From Euptelea pleiosperma (Eukaryota; Streptophyta; Magnoliopsida; Ranunculales; Eupteleaceae), in assembly GCA_035048495.1 (NCBI GenBank), contig CM068545.1:14901702-14965701 (forward strand): 64,000 nt of DNA, in the 5' to 3' direction. Positions 11,621 through 24,757 of this stretch are shown one piece after another; within the stretch, counting starts at the first letter, position 1; the number at the start of each line of letters is the position of its first letter. The translations under genes and the position numbers were made by a program. The notes beneath the pieces were generated by a model. The model was not told the DNA's origin. It did not search any database and saw nothing but the letters and a program-made list of their open reading frames with translations.

Positions 11621-12601
11621 GTCGCCAACTGTGCAAAAGGACGAACAGTTTTTTGCAATTTATTTATACAAATGTGTAGGTGGCCACTTTTGAGAGATTT
11701 CATTGGTATCTGGATGCAAGGATCCTCCATCAAACTTTTTCTCTATTTTGGGGAGGGGGACAAAAAAAACCCGAACACATGCAAGGGTTTGGGACCAAGG
11801 GAGATCTATGCCAAAAGCCTCCCTGATTTGACCTATAGGGCTCTTGACCATCTAAAACAATGCAATTGATCGGGGTGTATCAGGTTGGTTTTTGTAAGAG
11901 ATCTCCTAATTGGGGTAGTCCCTAGTAGAATTCTTTCTTTCCCCAACCCAGGGGCATTCTCATCTCTGTTTCTTCGGTTTTGAATGGCTAGTGTTTTTCC
12001 TTGTGCAGATGGGATCTTGATGAGTCAATCCACCTACACATCTTGCTTTTATTGCTATATCATGAGTTACTCCATGTACTGCTTGACCTAAAACAGATAG
12101 TGGATTTGTTTTTGTCATTTGGTGAATCTTTTTCAGAGCTCAATAGATAATTTGATAAGCTAATGATTTTTTTCCGTGTTTCAGAATACTCTTAACTAAC
12201 ATTTTAAATAATCAATTAGGAAAAATTAGATCAAATTTTATAATTTTTTCTTCTGCGGTACCTTGACGTGTAATAACTTTATAAAATATTAGGCTCAAAC
12301 TACAATTGGAGGGTATTTTAGTAATTTTACTATAAGTTGTGTGAGATACACCACATCATTATTATTGTATCTCATCACACATTTTTTGGCTGTCAAGAGT
12401 AGGATATCAACCAATTAGAATTAGATTAGATTTGATTGGATTGGATTGGATTAGGATTCCCTTTCTTTATAGAACTCTTGTAACGCTCTTTATAAGAGCT
12501 TTGAGTAGGTTATGTAATCACCGAAGTTATCAATTAATCTTTAAACCTTTTCAATTCATTATAAAATATAATAAAATAAAAAGGGTAGGACCAAGTACTT
12601 G

Positions 12602-12969
12602 TAGGGGTGTCAATTATACCCATTTAAACGGAACCAGAACAGGAACCGAAAACACCGGTTCTAGTTCCACATTTTTGGGAACCAATTAAAAAAGAACCAG
12701 AACTGGAACTGAACCGAAAAATAATGGTTCCGGTTCTAAGTAGTTTAATATAGGACCGAAGCCGATAAGAACCGGAACCGATATATAAATATAGTGTTAA
12801 AATTCTCATATTATCAAGTTGGGCCCAATATACCTAGAATCGGAACCGACATAAACTACAAAACCAATTCCGGTTCTGGATCCATCATTTTCAGGACTGG
12901 AACCGATAAGAACCAGAACTGTTAGTTCCAGTTCTGGCCACCTTAGGAACCGACCCGTTGATACCTCTT
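12602..12969. mobile_element. hAT-type MITE rich in GGAACCG repeats
   Basis: Imperfect terminal repeats (TAGGGGTGTCAA at the left; TTGATACCTCTT at the right) are flanked by an 8-bp target duplication with one mismatch (AGTACTTG at 12594-12601, TGTACTTG at 12970-12977). Both the TIR and the 8-bp duplication are typical of hAT elements. The interior is built of short GGAACCGGAACC / GGTTCCGGTTCT words in both orientations and has no coding capacity. Confidence 0.78.
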
Positions 12970-13069
12970 TGTACTTGAGTACAATTCTCCCTTTTAACCA
13001 ATCGGAGAGATCTTCTTATAGAGTTCTTATTTGGAGAAAATATTCACTGTCCCTTAGGGAATTTCATAA

Positions 13070-13300
13070 TTTGAAGCCACCCCGTCTCAAAAATACTACG
13101 TGGAGCACTCTTACAGGCCTTTTGACCTTATTCCCCTTATGGATGTTTGGTCCACCTCTTGGTGGACCTACATACAAAAAATCAGACTAATTGGTGATTT
13201 CTAGCCGTTGGGTTTGAGCATTTTTTCTATCATGGGTTTCATGAACATGCCCATGATGAAAAAATGCTCGGGACGTGCTAAGTGGCATTTTGGGGAATTC
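13070..13300. mobile_element. Truncated family-M1 MITE between SDE5 and CTL1 genes
   Basis: It contains the left M1 arm (AAATACTACGTGGAGCA, GGATGTTTGGTCCACC, TTGGTGATTTCTAGCCGTTG) and the central hairpin (TTTTTCTATCATGGG / CCCATGATGAAAAA). Most of the right arm is missing: after the hairpin it jumps to GCTAAGTGGCATTTTGGGG. It is probably a deletion derivative. It sits about 460 bp 3' of the CTL1 stop codon. Confidence 0.75.
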
Positions 13301-13763
13301 AGTGTCGTAAGAAAGAGAGTAATATGAAGATACAAACACATGACACAAAGATTTACATGATTCCCTCAAGATAGCGGGTGATTCCACTATTCTCTAAAGC
13401 AAAAGAAAAAAACTCTCAGTACTATAATGATCGTCTCAAAAAACCAAGGTATATATAACCCCAAAACGAAACTAGGATTTCCATATTTCTATGTAAAAGT
13501 ACAAAAATGCCCTTAGAAAACCTCCAGAAACATAACATTGGGTATACAATACTAGTAGGCAACCAAAGGTACAATATCTTAAGCTTTTCAGATTCCGATT
13601 TGTGCAGATGTGAGAGAGAAAACCCCGAGTCAAATAGCAATGATTCGAAGCACTTCTTTTTACACTATTTCGGACTTCGAATAAATTCCTGAAATCTGGT
13701 AGACACCGCTTAAATCTGATCTCCAGGCCTTAACATTAATACAATGGGGGTGTTTCAGGAGGA

Positions 13764-16700
13764 TCATTGGGTGAGCCTCTGCATCTCATTTTGGTCATTA
13801 AGGGTCTCAATGAGAAGGGGAGGAGCATATTGTGCAGTCCCTTGGTGGTGCTCAGAATCTTGGCAGAAGGAGAGGATGATGGTGTCAATTGACATCTCCA
13901 CCACTGCAAAGAAAAGAGTGGCAACAACATAACCAAGCCCCCAACATACCTACATAAACATGTGAGTAGAACGCTTCCATTATTAGCATAAGAATTAGAA
14001 AACATGTGAGTAGAACCTTGCATTATTATAATTTATCCACCTAGCTTGTTAGAAGAGTAAAAAAAGTCAAGTTAGACCAAATTTAAAAGAAAAGGAGATA
14101 TTCAACAATGCTTCTTTACAGAAATCAATGTTGAGGCGTTGAAAATGGTGATTACCTATTATATAAGAATTAAAAAACCTTTGGGATGAACAACGGCAGA
14201 ATGAACAAAATAAACAGTAACTGAGCAAATGGTTGGAATAGGACCTCAGATACAGCTACAAGAAAGACGAGATAGATTACCAAACTCTTTAATCTGAACA
14301 CTAGCTTTCACTTTCCACTCTCGTTCATTGACCTTTACAACCTAAGCATTAAACTCAAGCAATATAGGTTCCAAGTTATACTTTCTTCTCGAATTTTTTT
14401 TGGGTGGCTCATCACTACTTATATTTCTTATTGCTTTTAACCAATTTTTCATCAACTCAGAATTCAGGAGACCAATTTCCTTGTAAAACATTGGCTGTAT
14501 TTTTCCCTCAGTTCACAGAAAAATTGAAATTAATTATCATGATTCTGACTAACTAGAAGCTTACCAGAACTGGGAATAGTGGAGAGGAGATCTTGTTATG
14601 TGCAGATCTGTATTTATGAGCATCCAGCATCAGGAAAGCAAACACAGCACTGGAGAGGCTTACGCACAACTTCCCAAGAAAGAGAATAACATCTCCTATC
14701 ACATTTACCCTCCCTACTCGAAGAATGTTATTCATGATCAATCCTGTTGCGATTGCAGAAGCTCTGCAGAAGCTTTTACCTGTTATGGCAATCTGCATGT
14801 AACATTACGAGAAATGCAGCAAACTAAGTGGTTTCAGTGATCAAAGAAGAGCCCAGAAAGTATCAGAACTTCAATTGGTCTGGATGGAAGGATGTGAAGG
14901 AATCATCTTCCCACATGCTGTACACAGCACACCTGTGGGAGGTAGGGATCTAAAATTGGATGGGTCCCATTCAAGCATCTCCTATGTAAAAACTTGAGCT
15001 GATCTGGTTTATCGCATTATTTTGAATGATAGAAGAGTTAGCAAATGGTCCAAAATAATCGCTAGATCTGACGGTTTATGATTACTCGGTGGGTCAATGT
15101 TTGGAGATCTACATGAGCCTATTTAAGGGTGGGTCCCGGCCACTACCCCTGCGTGTGTGCCGTATGGGAGGGGCAGAGGCAGAGCGGTTTATTCCTGACC
15201 TCCCATCCTGGTCCAAGCTTGACCCAAGTACTCCTTTTCATATAACAACAATCTCTAGCTAACCATTTATTCCAAAATTACCATTATGAAGGCATTGCGG
15301 TTCACAGATTTGATGGTCCAATCAATACACCCAAGGCAGCACCGAGAAGAACCCAATGCCAGCTTCCCTATCGGCGTTTCAGGTGTGATATTAGCACCTT
15401 TTAGCTTGCGGCGAATTGACTCGAGTATATAGCGGATCGACTCAACGAACGATATGATCAGAGAGCCAAGAGCCATAGACCCAAGGCTGTAACGCATGAG
15501 CCGCTTCATCGAGGAAAACACTGGGAGAAATGGAATCTCCTGCAGCATTTAATAAAGTCCAAGGTGTTCAATCAGAGTCAAGGGAAGCACAAAGAGAAAT
15601 GAAATTTATTACTTTTTATACCAATAATATGAGTTTTCCGAGTACTTTTATTTGTCAAAGATCTAATAAAACCCCTGTATGAAATTTGAAACTCTGTAAA
15701 ATGTTAGTTTGTATATTGAATCCAATTTCTTGCAAAAGCTACCCACGTTCCCTATAGAAATCAGAGATTCCATCTACTCTTTTGTGATATGTGGGGCTAT
15801 TTTCCATAGTGCTTCAATCTTCAAGAATCCAAATCCAATACCAAAATAACTCAGAGTCAATCAATCAAGACTGCTATGACTGCAGCCATGTTAATTAACT
15901 CAACGCCCCAGAGGAAAAATTAGGAAAAGAAATGGAAGGAATGAGTGAAACTAAACCGGGTACTAAAGAATCTTGAAAAAGTAACCAAAACCGCAATTTG
16001 GATCTTCAAAAATTTGAAAATTAATTGATGCAAGAACTTGATAGGGTACTCAACCAAGTTACCAGTCAACTCCAACTCAACCCTCATAAAGTTAAGTTGA
16101 CTGGTGACGTGTGTGTGCATGTTTGTGGAATTCATGTAGATGGGCCCAGTTGCCTACCGACGTTTCACCATGAGCCCAATAATAAGACGCAACAGATCCC
16201 GCAATCACAGTTGAAGAACATGCAATAAAAAACTGTGTAGCCCAATAACACCCAAACAGGTGGAAAAGGATAGCAACAGCAATATGAGGAGTGTAATGGA
16301 TACTGTAACCACAGCATATATCACAGTTCACCCTCTTAGACCCAAGATCATAAGCACAACAATTGGACTTGCAATCATTCTGGAGGATCTGGCCAGAGCT
16401 GAACAGATGGAGAGCTGCCGAAAACCAGAACATGTAAAAGATCACAAGGATGGTATATGGTATGACGGGAAAAATTATGAGAGCCTGAACTTCTCCTATG
16501 ACCTTCGCAGCAACCTGCATCCAGATTAAAGTAATGTCACAAAAAGTGCTACAAGGTACATACTCTATATAGTTGGCATTGCATTAACTTCTCTAACCAA
16601 CTGGTACACTCCACTTGCGAAAACTTAAAACAAAAGAACAAAATGTCAATCTGTTTCAGTAAATTTCTACCTCCGATACAAGGAAATCTAAGGTACCCCA

Positions 16701-19700
16701 GGGTTCAACTGCAAATATGGTCTACCAATGTCATACCAGAACGTGGCACACATGCAAGGAGGGACAGACAATTCAATGGGGGCATCCATGACAAACTTTG
16801 ACTAGATTGGATGATCAAAACATTGGATCTGTGGCCTAGTGGGACCACTGGATTGTTAGCCATATTCTTCTTCTGATCATCCAAAAGTTAAGATAGATCT
16901 GATGTTTAGGTTTTCAATCAAGTCAGGTAGATTCTTTGCATAGGAAATCCTAGTGGTATCACCAAAAGGAGGTTCCCATGGCCTGCAAATGCACCAACAT
17001 GTACCAGTATCTGTTGTCATATCATCCCTAGGATCTACCTGTCAAGGAACCTTAGGTTTCCTCATGGACCATTTTTACATCATACTCGCCTTCAACACAG
17101 AAGTTGCCATAAGGATGCGGCGGACAATGGCTATAGATGAGAGAACAGCAATAATCATTACAACGGTCATAAGAACAGCAACAGCGTGAAGATGATTTTG
17201 TTCCTGAAGCAATAAGAATATTGAGTAAAATTAATCAAATTAAGAGCTTAAAAAACTAAAAGTTCTTAGTTGGTGATGAGCACCCACCCTTCCAGATATG
17301 TGAATGTACGGATCATGCTTGCCAATTATGGGAGATATGGCATCGTTCCCGATCCATCCAGCTAAAAGTATGAGAATCAAAATGAATTCAACATTATATT
17401 CCATTGCATAATTACTCAAGCAATAACCAAACATATGAAAAAAATGAAGATTGAAAGAATCTTTGTACTGAGAAGTGAGAATCTTTTCCCAAGAATCCAA
17501 GGGTACTGGCAGGCAAATGGTGCACACACAAGGGGTGGGGCCAACATTCAGTGTGTCTCAACTTAGAGTGCCAATAATACTGGTCAGATGATCGTAATCA
17601 TCCACTCTTGATTATCTGGTTATAATGTTGTTTAAAGCAACCTACTTTGTTCTCCTGAACTCCAGATCAGCAAGAATAAATCCTTGTGAATGGGCTCTTT
17701 CCTCTCCTCTTTCTCTCCCATTTTCTTCTTCATTTTCCTTCCTTCGTCTCTCTTCGCTACAATACAGCCCGCGATGTTGCATTGATATGGATACGGGTGT
17801 TAGAGTTCAACACGGGTGCGGAGTATTCGATTCAGCGAACCTTGAAAATAGGATTTGTAAACCATATAGTATACTTTAGTAATGTGAAAGTAATATCTTT
17901 ATATGTTAATGAGGATAATAGTGAATAATGTGATAGAATATCTTATGGTTTGCATCATATACTTGTAGAAAAGAGAATAAATATACGTAATGTTATATAT
18001 GTTGCATAGAAAACTTCAGTTGTAAAAGGTAGAACTCATTACCTATGGCAAATGTTAACCAATTGCAATTACTAATGAGGAAAGAAAAAAGAATCTGGAA
18101 GTGTTACACTAGAATCTTTTGAGTGTTGAACTCCAACACGTATCCAACATGGGTACTTTTCCCATTTACAAGAATCCATGCAACATAGACAGCCCATTTT
18201 CAATCAAACTCCAGAGCCATAACCGATCCCCAAGCTTATTGAAGCAGTGAAGTTTCATTTCGCAGACCTGTCCAAACTGGTTACAGTTTGACATGCCCAG
18301 ATCAGAGAGAGGTTGTGACAATGACGAGGTGCATGACAAAACTGTGATTCCTTGGCGAGAAAGGAGGCTTTGTAGAAAAACTATAAATAGAAAAAGTTCA
18401 AAGTTTTACATTCACTATATTGAGAGAATTTCTGTAATATCCAATATGTCATTTGATATGCTGTAGCTGTAGTTGTGCTTTACCCCATCCACAAAGGTAA
18501 ATTAGCCATGCATTTTAAGTTGTCTAAGGATATTGCATCAGCTTAGTTTCATGTATAGAACATCCTTATAAAAAATGTATAGAACTTATCATTTGATAGG
18601 TTTACCATTTCTATCGCATAATTTAAAAGTTTATCATAAACTAAAACTTGTTTCTGGACTTCAAAATACAGAGAAAATTTAACCTGCTAGGTTTTAAAGA
18701 AAAAAAAATTGTAAGCTATTTGGGAACAGAACAGTATTTTTCATCGACATTTTCAAGATGCCAGAATTCAACAATAAAATCTGTGGAACAATAAATGGAA
18801 AAAATTGTAAAAGAATATATTCTGACCTTTTAAGTAGTAAAACATTGTGACTGATATTATGAGAACATTAAAGAGGATGACTGTTATCCATGTCATTCCA
18901 GCAACAAAATGCCGGATCATCAACAGCCAGATAACTGACAAAAACAGTGGCAGGATTCCTCCACAAACAATCAACACTGGCCATGATTTTCCAACATCAG
19001 CCACATACCTCTGCAGATAACAAGTACATGATGAATTACAAATGCCAGAATCCAGATAAAGATAATAGGCAATATATGTCTCAATGAGAAGATACAAAAA
19101 AAAAAAAAACAGAGAAAATAAAGGAAACTGTAATATCGTATGTAAAAGTACACTGAGTCAATACTCTTTACGATACAAAAAAAGTTGACATTCACTGGAG
19201 TTCAGAACATCCAATTAACAGTTCCCACATTTTAGACCTAACCACTCATTAGCTTAAGAATCAACCAGCTGGAAGATCTAACCCCACTAAAATGGACCTT
19301 TTTGGACTAGGATCTCTCCTAGATGGGTCTAATTGCTTCAATGGTCCAGATAAGTAAGCACGTACTACACGCACATAGAGACTTGTATTATTACAAGTAT
19401 AATACCATGAGAGTATCCCATAATACTCTTAGATAGATTGAATGACTGATTCTCTCTCTAGCCTAGTTCTAATAGTAACATGTCAAGACATCTCAAAACT
19501 TTTAGATCATAATCCATGTTGCACGGATTCTTCTGACAGGGCAAAGTACTCGTGTAGCAATCCGACACGACACAGATTCTGGCGCAATACTTCCAAAATT
19601 TATTTTGTTTTTTTCTTTCCTTACTTGCAAGATGCTAATTAACAATTGCCATAGGTTATGAGTTCTACTTCTACCTTTCAGAATTGAAGTTTTTAATGCA

Positions 19701-22700
19701 ACAAGTATGGCATTACATATATGCATACTCTTGTCTATAGGTTTACGACACAAATCATAAACTGTCTCATCACATTATTCACTTTTATCCTTATTATTGT
19801 GTGAAACAAAAATTTACTTTCTTCAAACACATTACTTCAGGTATACTGCCGAGTCCATGAATACTTTTTTCTAAGGTTAGCAAAATCGGACACTCCGCAC
19901 CCATGTTGGACTTTGACACTTATACCAAATTAATGCAACATTGATCATAATTCTTTTTGTGGGGTCTAACAATACCATCAGATGCCAAGATGGGCTACTG
20001 AACAGGAATCAACCACTCAAAATCACTCAAGCATAGATGAGTGAGCTGAGGACAGTAGCACCTATGCAGCACAAACCCTCTTTTAAAATCCATAGGCATT
20101 TTGGAAAACTCAAAACAGAAATGCTATCTTTTAAATGAATTGAAAAAGCAAGGCCTTTCTGAAAATTTAACTTGAAAATAGGAAAATAGACAACTTTTTT
20201 TTAAGTGAAAATAGACATAACTCAGACCTTCATTGTCTGACTTATGTATTTCTACAAATACTTTTGCAAGCATGTTTCTTTTAAAAGAGCAAAATAAAAA
20301 AATAGGAATGAAAAATCTAAGTTCCTATACGGGAATTTAAATAAAAGACCCTCCAACCTTTAAGACAGCCGAACGAGAATTGATAGATCTGTGAATAGTT
20401 TTATCTATTATGATGTCATCATTAATATTCACTCCACCCATCTGCCTCCAGTGCTGCAAAGACATGTTTGATGCACGTGCAATGAATTGGCAACTCCAAT
20501 GAACTGAAAAAAGCAGAAGAGACGAAAACAAATTTTTTAAATATCCAAGAAAATATTATCTAAAGAAAAAGAAAGCATGAATGAAAAACTCATTAATTGC
20601 AACAGCAGAGGACACAACAATAAAGGATGACAATAAAAAAAAACAAACAACAACAACATCAATAATAATAATAAAAGACGCAAATGTCATGTATCTCCAT
20701 GCTCTCTGTCCTGTTTAAGCTAAATTTCCTCACACACCCTTAATCAATAAACACACATACAAGGCAAGACAAACCACATAACTTGATGGGCAAGGTCTAT
20801 ATACATCATGATAAAGTCTGCATCACTTACCATTTACGCTTGGAAATATGACAGGGTAACAAGGACCTTGAAGCTGAAGAGAGCTGTTCCTCATATCCGG
20901 TGTAAGTAACTCGAAATAATCATAATTCCTATCAATCCAGTCATCCATTGAGAGGTGAATATCTCCCTCTGGATAATCACAGATCCAAATGAGACCGTCT
21001 TCAGATGGGAGAGGGCATTCCATCAAGCAGATGCTCCTCGCGTTGGCCAGCTCAAATTGGCTGTTCTTCAGGCCACTTTGGTATACTTGGTTGGAATTTA
21101 GCCAGTATCTAAAATCCAATTCACGAAGATCAGGATCCGCATGTTTGTTCCCGCAAATATTTCCTTTGTAGTCCAGTCCATATGTCAGCCTGCAAATACA
21201 TACACGCGCTTAATTCCCATAAAAAATAGCAAAAAAGATAAACAGATCTGACCATCATATATCAAAACAGCAGTCCAGCACACACACACACAAGAAAAAG
21301 AAAAAAAAAATCCTTCCAGCCATCAAAGAGAAAAACTAAAGCTTATATAATAAACATTTCTAATTGTTATGCGCACTGTGTCTTGCATTCAGTTTCGCAA
21401 GTTTGGGGTCCAAGGCCCCCCAAATAACTGCACCAGTTACCTCTTAAGGCCTCCTGTAACTGAAAACCAGACAATTTATAACCAAAAACAAGCACCAATC
21501 TTATAAAACCCAAGACTTGTAATTACCTCTTAAGGTCTCCAATAGCTGAAAACTCCACCACTCTACTAATATAAGTACCCATTTTTCAAAGCCCAAAACT
21601 TGGAAATCACCTCTTAAGTCCCCCACTTAACTAAAAGATCTGAAATTGATCTCTCAAAAGCCCAAATCGTAGAAACATTTGTTAAAACAAACTCTCACAA
21701 ATGCTACAATAATATAACCCTATCCAATCAAAATAACAAAACCATAAACCTTCCAAATCAAACACCAAGTTATAAAGGAAAAAATAAATACCTTCATAAT
21801 AAAAAAAAGACGCTCACAGTAACATGTTTCCTCAAAAGAGTTACAGACGCAGCAAACAAATTCGAAACAGAGACCCATTGGAGAAATAAGAGAGTAAAGA
21901 TGTTTCCTACTCAAACAAAGAAAAAGTGCTTCCTCCAAAGACAGAGAAACATCAACAAACTCCCACAATTTATATATATAAATAACACATTTTAGAAATA
22001 AGATAGTGAGGATGTTTCCTTCATCGACCTATTTGAGTAACACTCAAACACAACAAAAGTGCTACAACCAAAAGCACAGATAAACATCAAGATTGCAGAA
22101 AATTTGAGAGACCCGTTTGAGGAACATTCAAACACAGCAAAAATGCTACCTCCAAGGATAAAAATGTTTCCTTCAAAGACCCGTCTGAGAAAAGAAAGGA
22201 AAAAAAAAAAGAGTAAAGAAATTTCCTTCAAAGACCCATTTGAGGAAAAAAAATAGAGTAAAGACGTTTCCTTCAAAGACCCATTTGAGAAGAAAAAAAA
22301 ATCAAAGTAGAGATGTTTCCTTCATCAAAGACCCGTTTGAGGGGGAAAATGGAAAAAAAGATGTTTCCTTCAAAGACCCATTTGAGAAACTCTCAAAAAA
22401 AAAAGAAAAAAAAAAGGGTGACTCTAGTCTAAACACAGAGAGAAACATCAACGTATCGAAAGAATTAAAAGAGAGAGTAGAACCCATTGGAGGAACGCTC
22501 AAACACAACAAATGCTTCCTTAAGAGAGACACAGCAACACCCAAATAGTGGAAAAAATTGAGAGACCCAACTGGGGAAATGAGAGAGTAGATGAAGTGGT
22601 TAGTTCTTACGTTTACCTTAATGGGTTTCCTTGGTTGAATCCAAAGCTGGAATTCACGATCATTGCCACCCAGAAAGCAATAAAGAGAATGAGAAACACA

Positions 22701-22801
22701 ACATCTCTACATTTTCTGTTGTGCCTTATGATCCCACCCATCTGAGTATCTCCATCGCTTGACGGGTACCTCCCTATGACTGCCCCCAAGGGACCCCTCA
22801 T
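13764..22801 (-). CDS. CTL1: Choline transporter-like protein (CTL1/CHER1 type)
   Basis: Ten exons on the minus strand: 22801-22617, 21189-20831, 20503-20358, 19010-18827, 17361-17288, 17203-17090, 16514-16158, 15539-15282, 14792-14565, 13949-13764. They sum to 2091 nt, 696 aa, with every phase consistent. The start MRGPLGAVIGRYPSSDG and blocks such as QMGGIIRHNRKCRDVVF, WIDRNYDYFELLTPDMRNSS, CGYSIHYTPHI and NVIGDVILFLGKLCVSL match the SLC44 family; length equals the roughly 700-aa plant CHER1. Transmembrane helix 1 is at residues 34-49, followed by a Cys-containing extracellular loop and then the multi-helix core. Arabidopsis CHER1 transports choline in trans-Golgi and plasma membrane and is needed for sieve-pore and root-hair development and auxin-carrier trafficking. 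The intron after exon 6 uses a GC donor (AAG then GCGAGT). A GAA-rich run (about 22846-22862) lies in the probable 5' UTR. The gene is convergent with the SDE5-like gene. Confidence 0.95.
17775..18160. mobile_element. Inverted-repeat element in CTL1 intron 4
   Basis: The left end has GGATACGGGTGTTAGAGTTC followed by AACACGGGTGCGGA. The right end has GTTGAACTCCAACACGTATC followed by CAACATGGGTAC, so the ends are inverted copies. The interior is AT-rich and noncoding. A related sequence pair (GGATTCTTCTGACAGG near 19523; TCGGACACTCCGCACCCATG near 19887) is in the next intron. Family not assigned; ends approximate. Confidence 0.5.
21995..22400 (-). repeat. Degenerate minisatellite in CTL1 intron 1
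   Basis: The plus-strand unit, about 35-50 bp, reads roughly GATGTTTCCTTCAAAGACCC then ATTTGAG and an A-rich linker. Recognisable units start near 22011, 22166, 22226, 22264, 22313 and 22360, with diverged ones around 22105. On the gene's strand the unit is open and reads SNGSLKETSLL repeatedly, but it lies inside intron 1 (22616-21190) and has no counterpart in the protein family, so I treat it as noncoding. Confidence 0.85.
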
Positions 22802-22925
22802 CTCTCTCTGTCTATCCTCACCAAGAACACAAAGAAAGACAGAGCAGAAGAAGAAGAAGAAGGGAGTGTGTGTGCAGAAGCTAGGAGAGTGTGAAAATGG
22901 ATTTTGGTTCTTATTTTTTCGGAAA

Positions 22926-23052
22926 ATGATGTTGTCAGCCTCAGGAGAACATCGTCGCTATAGTTCAGACCCTGGATAGTCTTCCAAATTCGTGTGATGT
23001 AAATGATGTAGACTTGAGGAAAACGTAGTCCTGAGGTTGACGGTAACCCTGC
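22926..23052. mobile_element. Small MITE, family M3, upstream of CTL1
   Basis: Terminal inverted repeats: ATGTTGTCAGCCTCAGGAGA then ACATCGTC at the left; ACGTAGTCCTGAGGTTGACG then GTAAC at the right. The element is about 127 bp and noncoding, and starts 125 bp upstream of the CTL1 start codon, in or next to the promoter/5' UTR. A second copy is at 23411-23553. Confidence 0.7.
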
Positions 23053-23410
23053 TCTAGTTTTGTTTTACGTTCTTTATAGTGGCATTCGTCCCTATCGTCG
23101 TCCATAGGACCATACCGCTTATGATCCTCGAGATATCCAGCGGTTTAAACCTAAGGACGACGATATTCCACGACGATACTATATTTTCCCTTTACTGATA
23201 AAGACGGGGTGCTTTCAGTTTCAGAATGCTTGTTATACGGCTGAGTTTGGCTCGGCTTTCTGGGGAACTTCAACTCAATTCTTTGAAACTTGGCTTGGCT
23301 TGAGCTGATTATAGAATGAGCCGTTTAATTTATTTCCAAAGTAGGTGTGTATTTTCGCCGCTAATCCGAAGATTCCGAACAACAAAGACGTTTTTCTGCT
23401 TCAATAAAAT

Positions 23411-23553
23411 GCCTATGTTGCTGTCAGCCTCAGGAAAACATAGTCCCTAGGTATAAACTGTTAGATAGTTATTGGGATGTACATCTTACAGATCATAAAG
23501 ATCATCCAATGGTCTGGACGCTAGGGAAGACGTATTCTTGAGGTTAACAGCAT
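23411..23553. mobile_element. Small MITE, family M3, second copy
   Basis: Ends pair as in the copy at 22926: ATGTTGCTGTCAGCCTCAGG then AAAACATAGTC at the left; GACGTATTCTTGAGGTTAAC then AGCATCAT at the right. The interiors of the two copies differ, as expected for MITEs sharing only their TIRs. Noncoding. Confidence 0.7.
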
Positions 23554-23639
23554 CATTTTACTTATAAAATATGCAGAAAGAATAAAGAGTTTGCCTTTGT
23601 TCCCGCGTTCAGAGTTGGACTTCCAAGTTCCGACCATCT

Positions 23640-24095
23640 TTTCTAAGAGGCCCTTCTATAGGACCAGGTCCCACGCGGTGTCAAATAGGACACTCCCAAA
23701 TTGCCGCGTGGCATATTACTACGACCTACTGACCACCCATGAAAATAGAACGCACCAAAAATCTGCATGATTGGTATTTTCTAGCCGTTGGATTTGAGCT
23801 TTTCCATTATGAGTTTATGAACATGGCAATGAATGAGTTCCAAGCCCGTGACAGACAAAAAGAAAAAGCTCATTTGTGATTTATAGCCGTTTGATTTGAG
23901 CTTTTTCTTCATTATGGGCTTATGAACATACCTAAAACGAGTACCAAGCCCATGACGAAAAATAAATGAAAAAACCCTCAAATCCAACAACTAGAAATCA
24001 CCAATCAGGCTGATTTTGGTGTGTGTTCATGCACACTGGGCCCAGCATGCCACATGGCAGTTTGGGGAGGGGTCCTGTGTGAGAACACATGGGAA
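23640..24095. mobile_element. Family-M1 MITE with duplicated arm
   Basis: M1 core in the left arm (TGGTATTTTCTAGCCGTTGG, 23772 on) and a repeated piece (TTTATAGCCGTTTGATTTGA, 23879 on). The right arm follows (CTAGAAATCACCAATCAGGC, GCCACATGGCAGTTTGGGGA). The extra piece between 23820 and 23950 makes it longer than other copies, suggesting internal duplication of the arm/hairpin part or a nested second copy. Confidence 0.7.
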
Positions 24096-24436
24096 TTCTG
24101 CATCAAAGCCTAGCTCTAGTACAACGCCTGTTTGATTTTCAAGTGGGGACATTGTATTTTCCTTGGAAAAACACAACTGTCCCTTGTTAGATAGTCATTT
24201 AAAATCTGTATAATTTTCCCTACCAACCAATTTAAATCTGGATAGTTTTCCCTACTCAGCTCAGAAATCATTTCCCATCCAGATAGGTGAGAATTCATTT
24301 CCACTTGAAAATACACATTTATTTTCTCACATGACTGAAATATGTGTTCTCAGTTGCAATCAATCAGCCATTTAAGGCATTTCTCAAGTGTATTTTCTCG
24401 GAAAAAATTTCTATATACGATCAAATACGCCTTTAA

Positions 24437-24725
24437 GTTAAGGGAAATTCTATTTGCACCCCCACAAATTCCATAAGCACCCCATTTGGATGCTTTTGGG
24501 CTGAAAATGCCCTTAGACCAAAAAATAAAAAAAAACCCAAGCACCCCACCTTTCTCCCTCCCTCTCCACCTCTCACCATCCTCTCCCTCTCTCTCCCCAC
24601 GGTAGTTAGTGTCGTGGGCTACACAGTCCCCACGGCACTAACTACCATGGAGAGAGAGAGACGTACCTATGGTGGTGGCGGTGGCAGTTGCAGCGGCAAC
24701 GGTGACGGCGTCCTCCTCCTCCATC

Positions 24726-24757
<32 letters not shown>

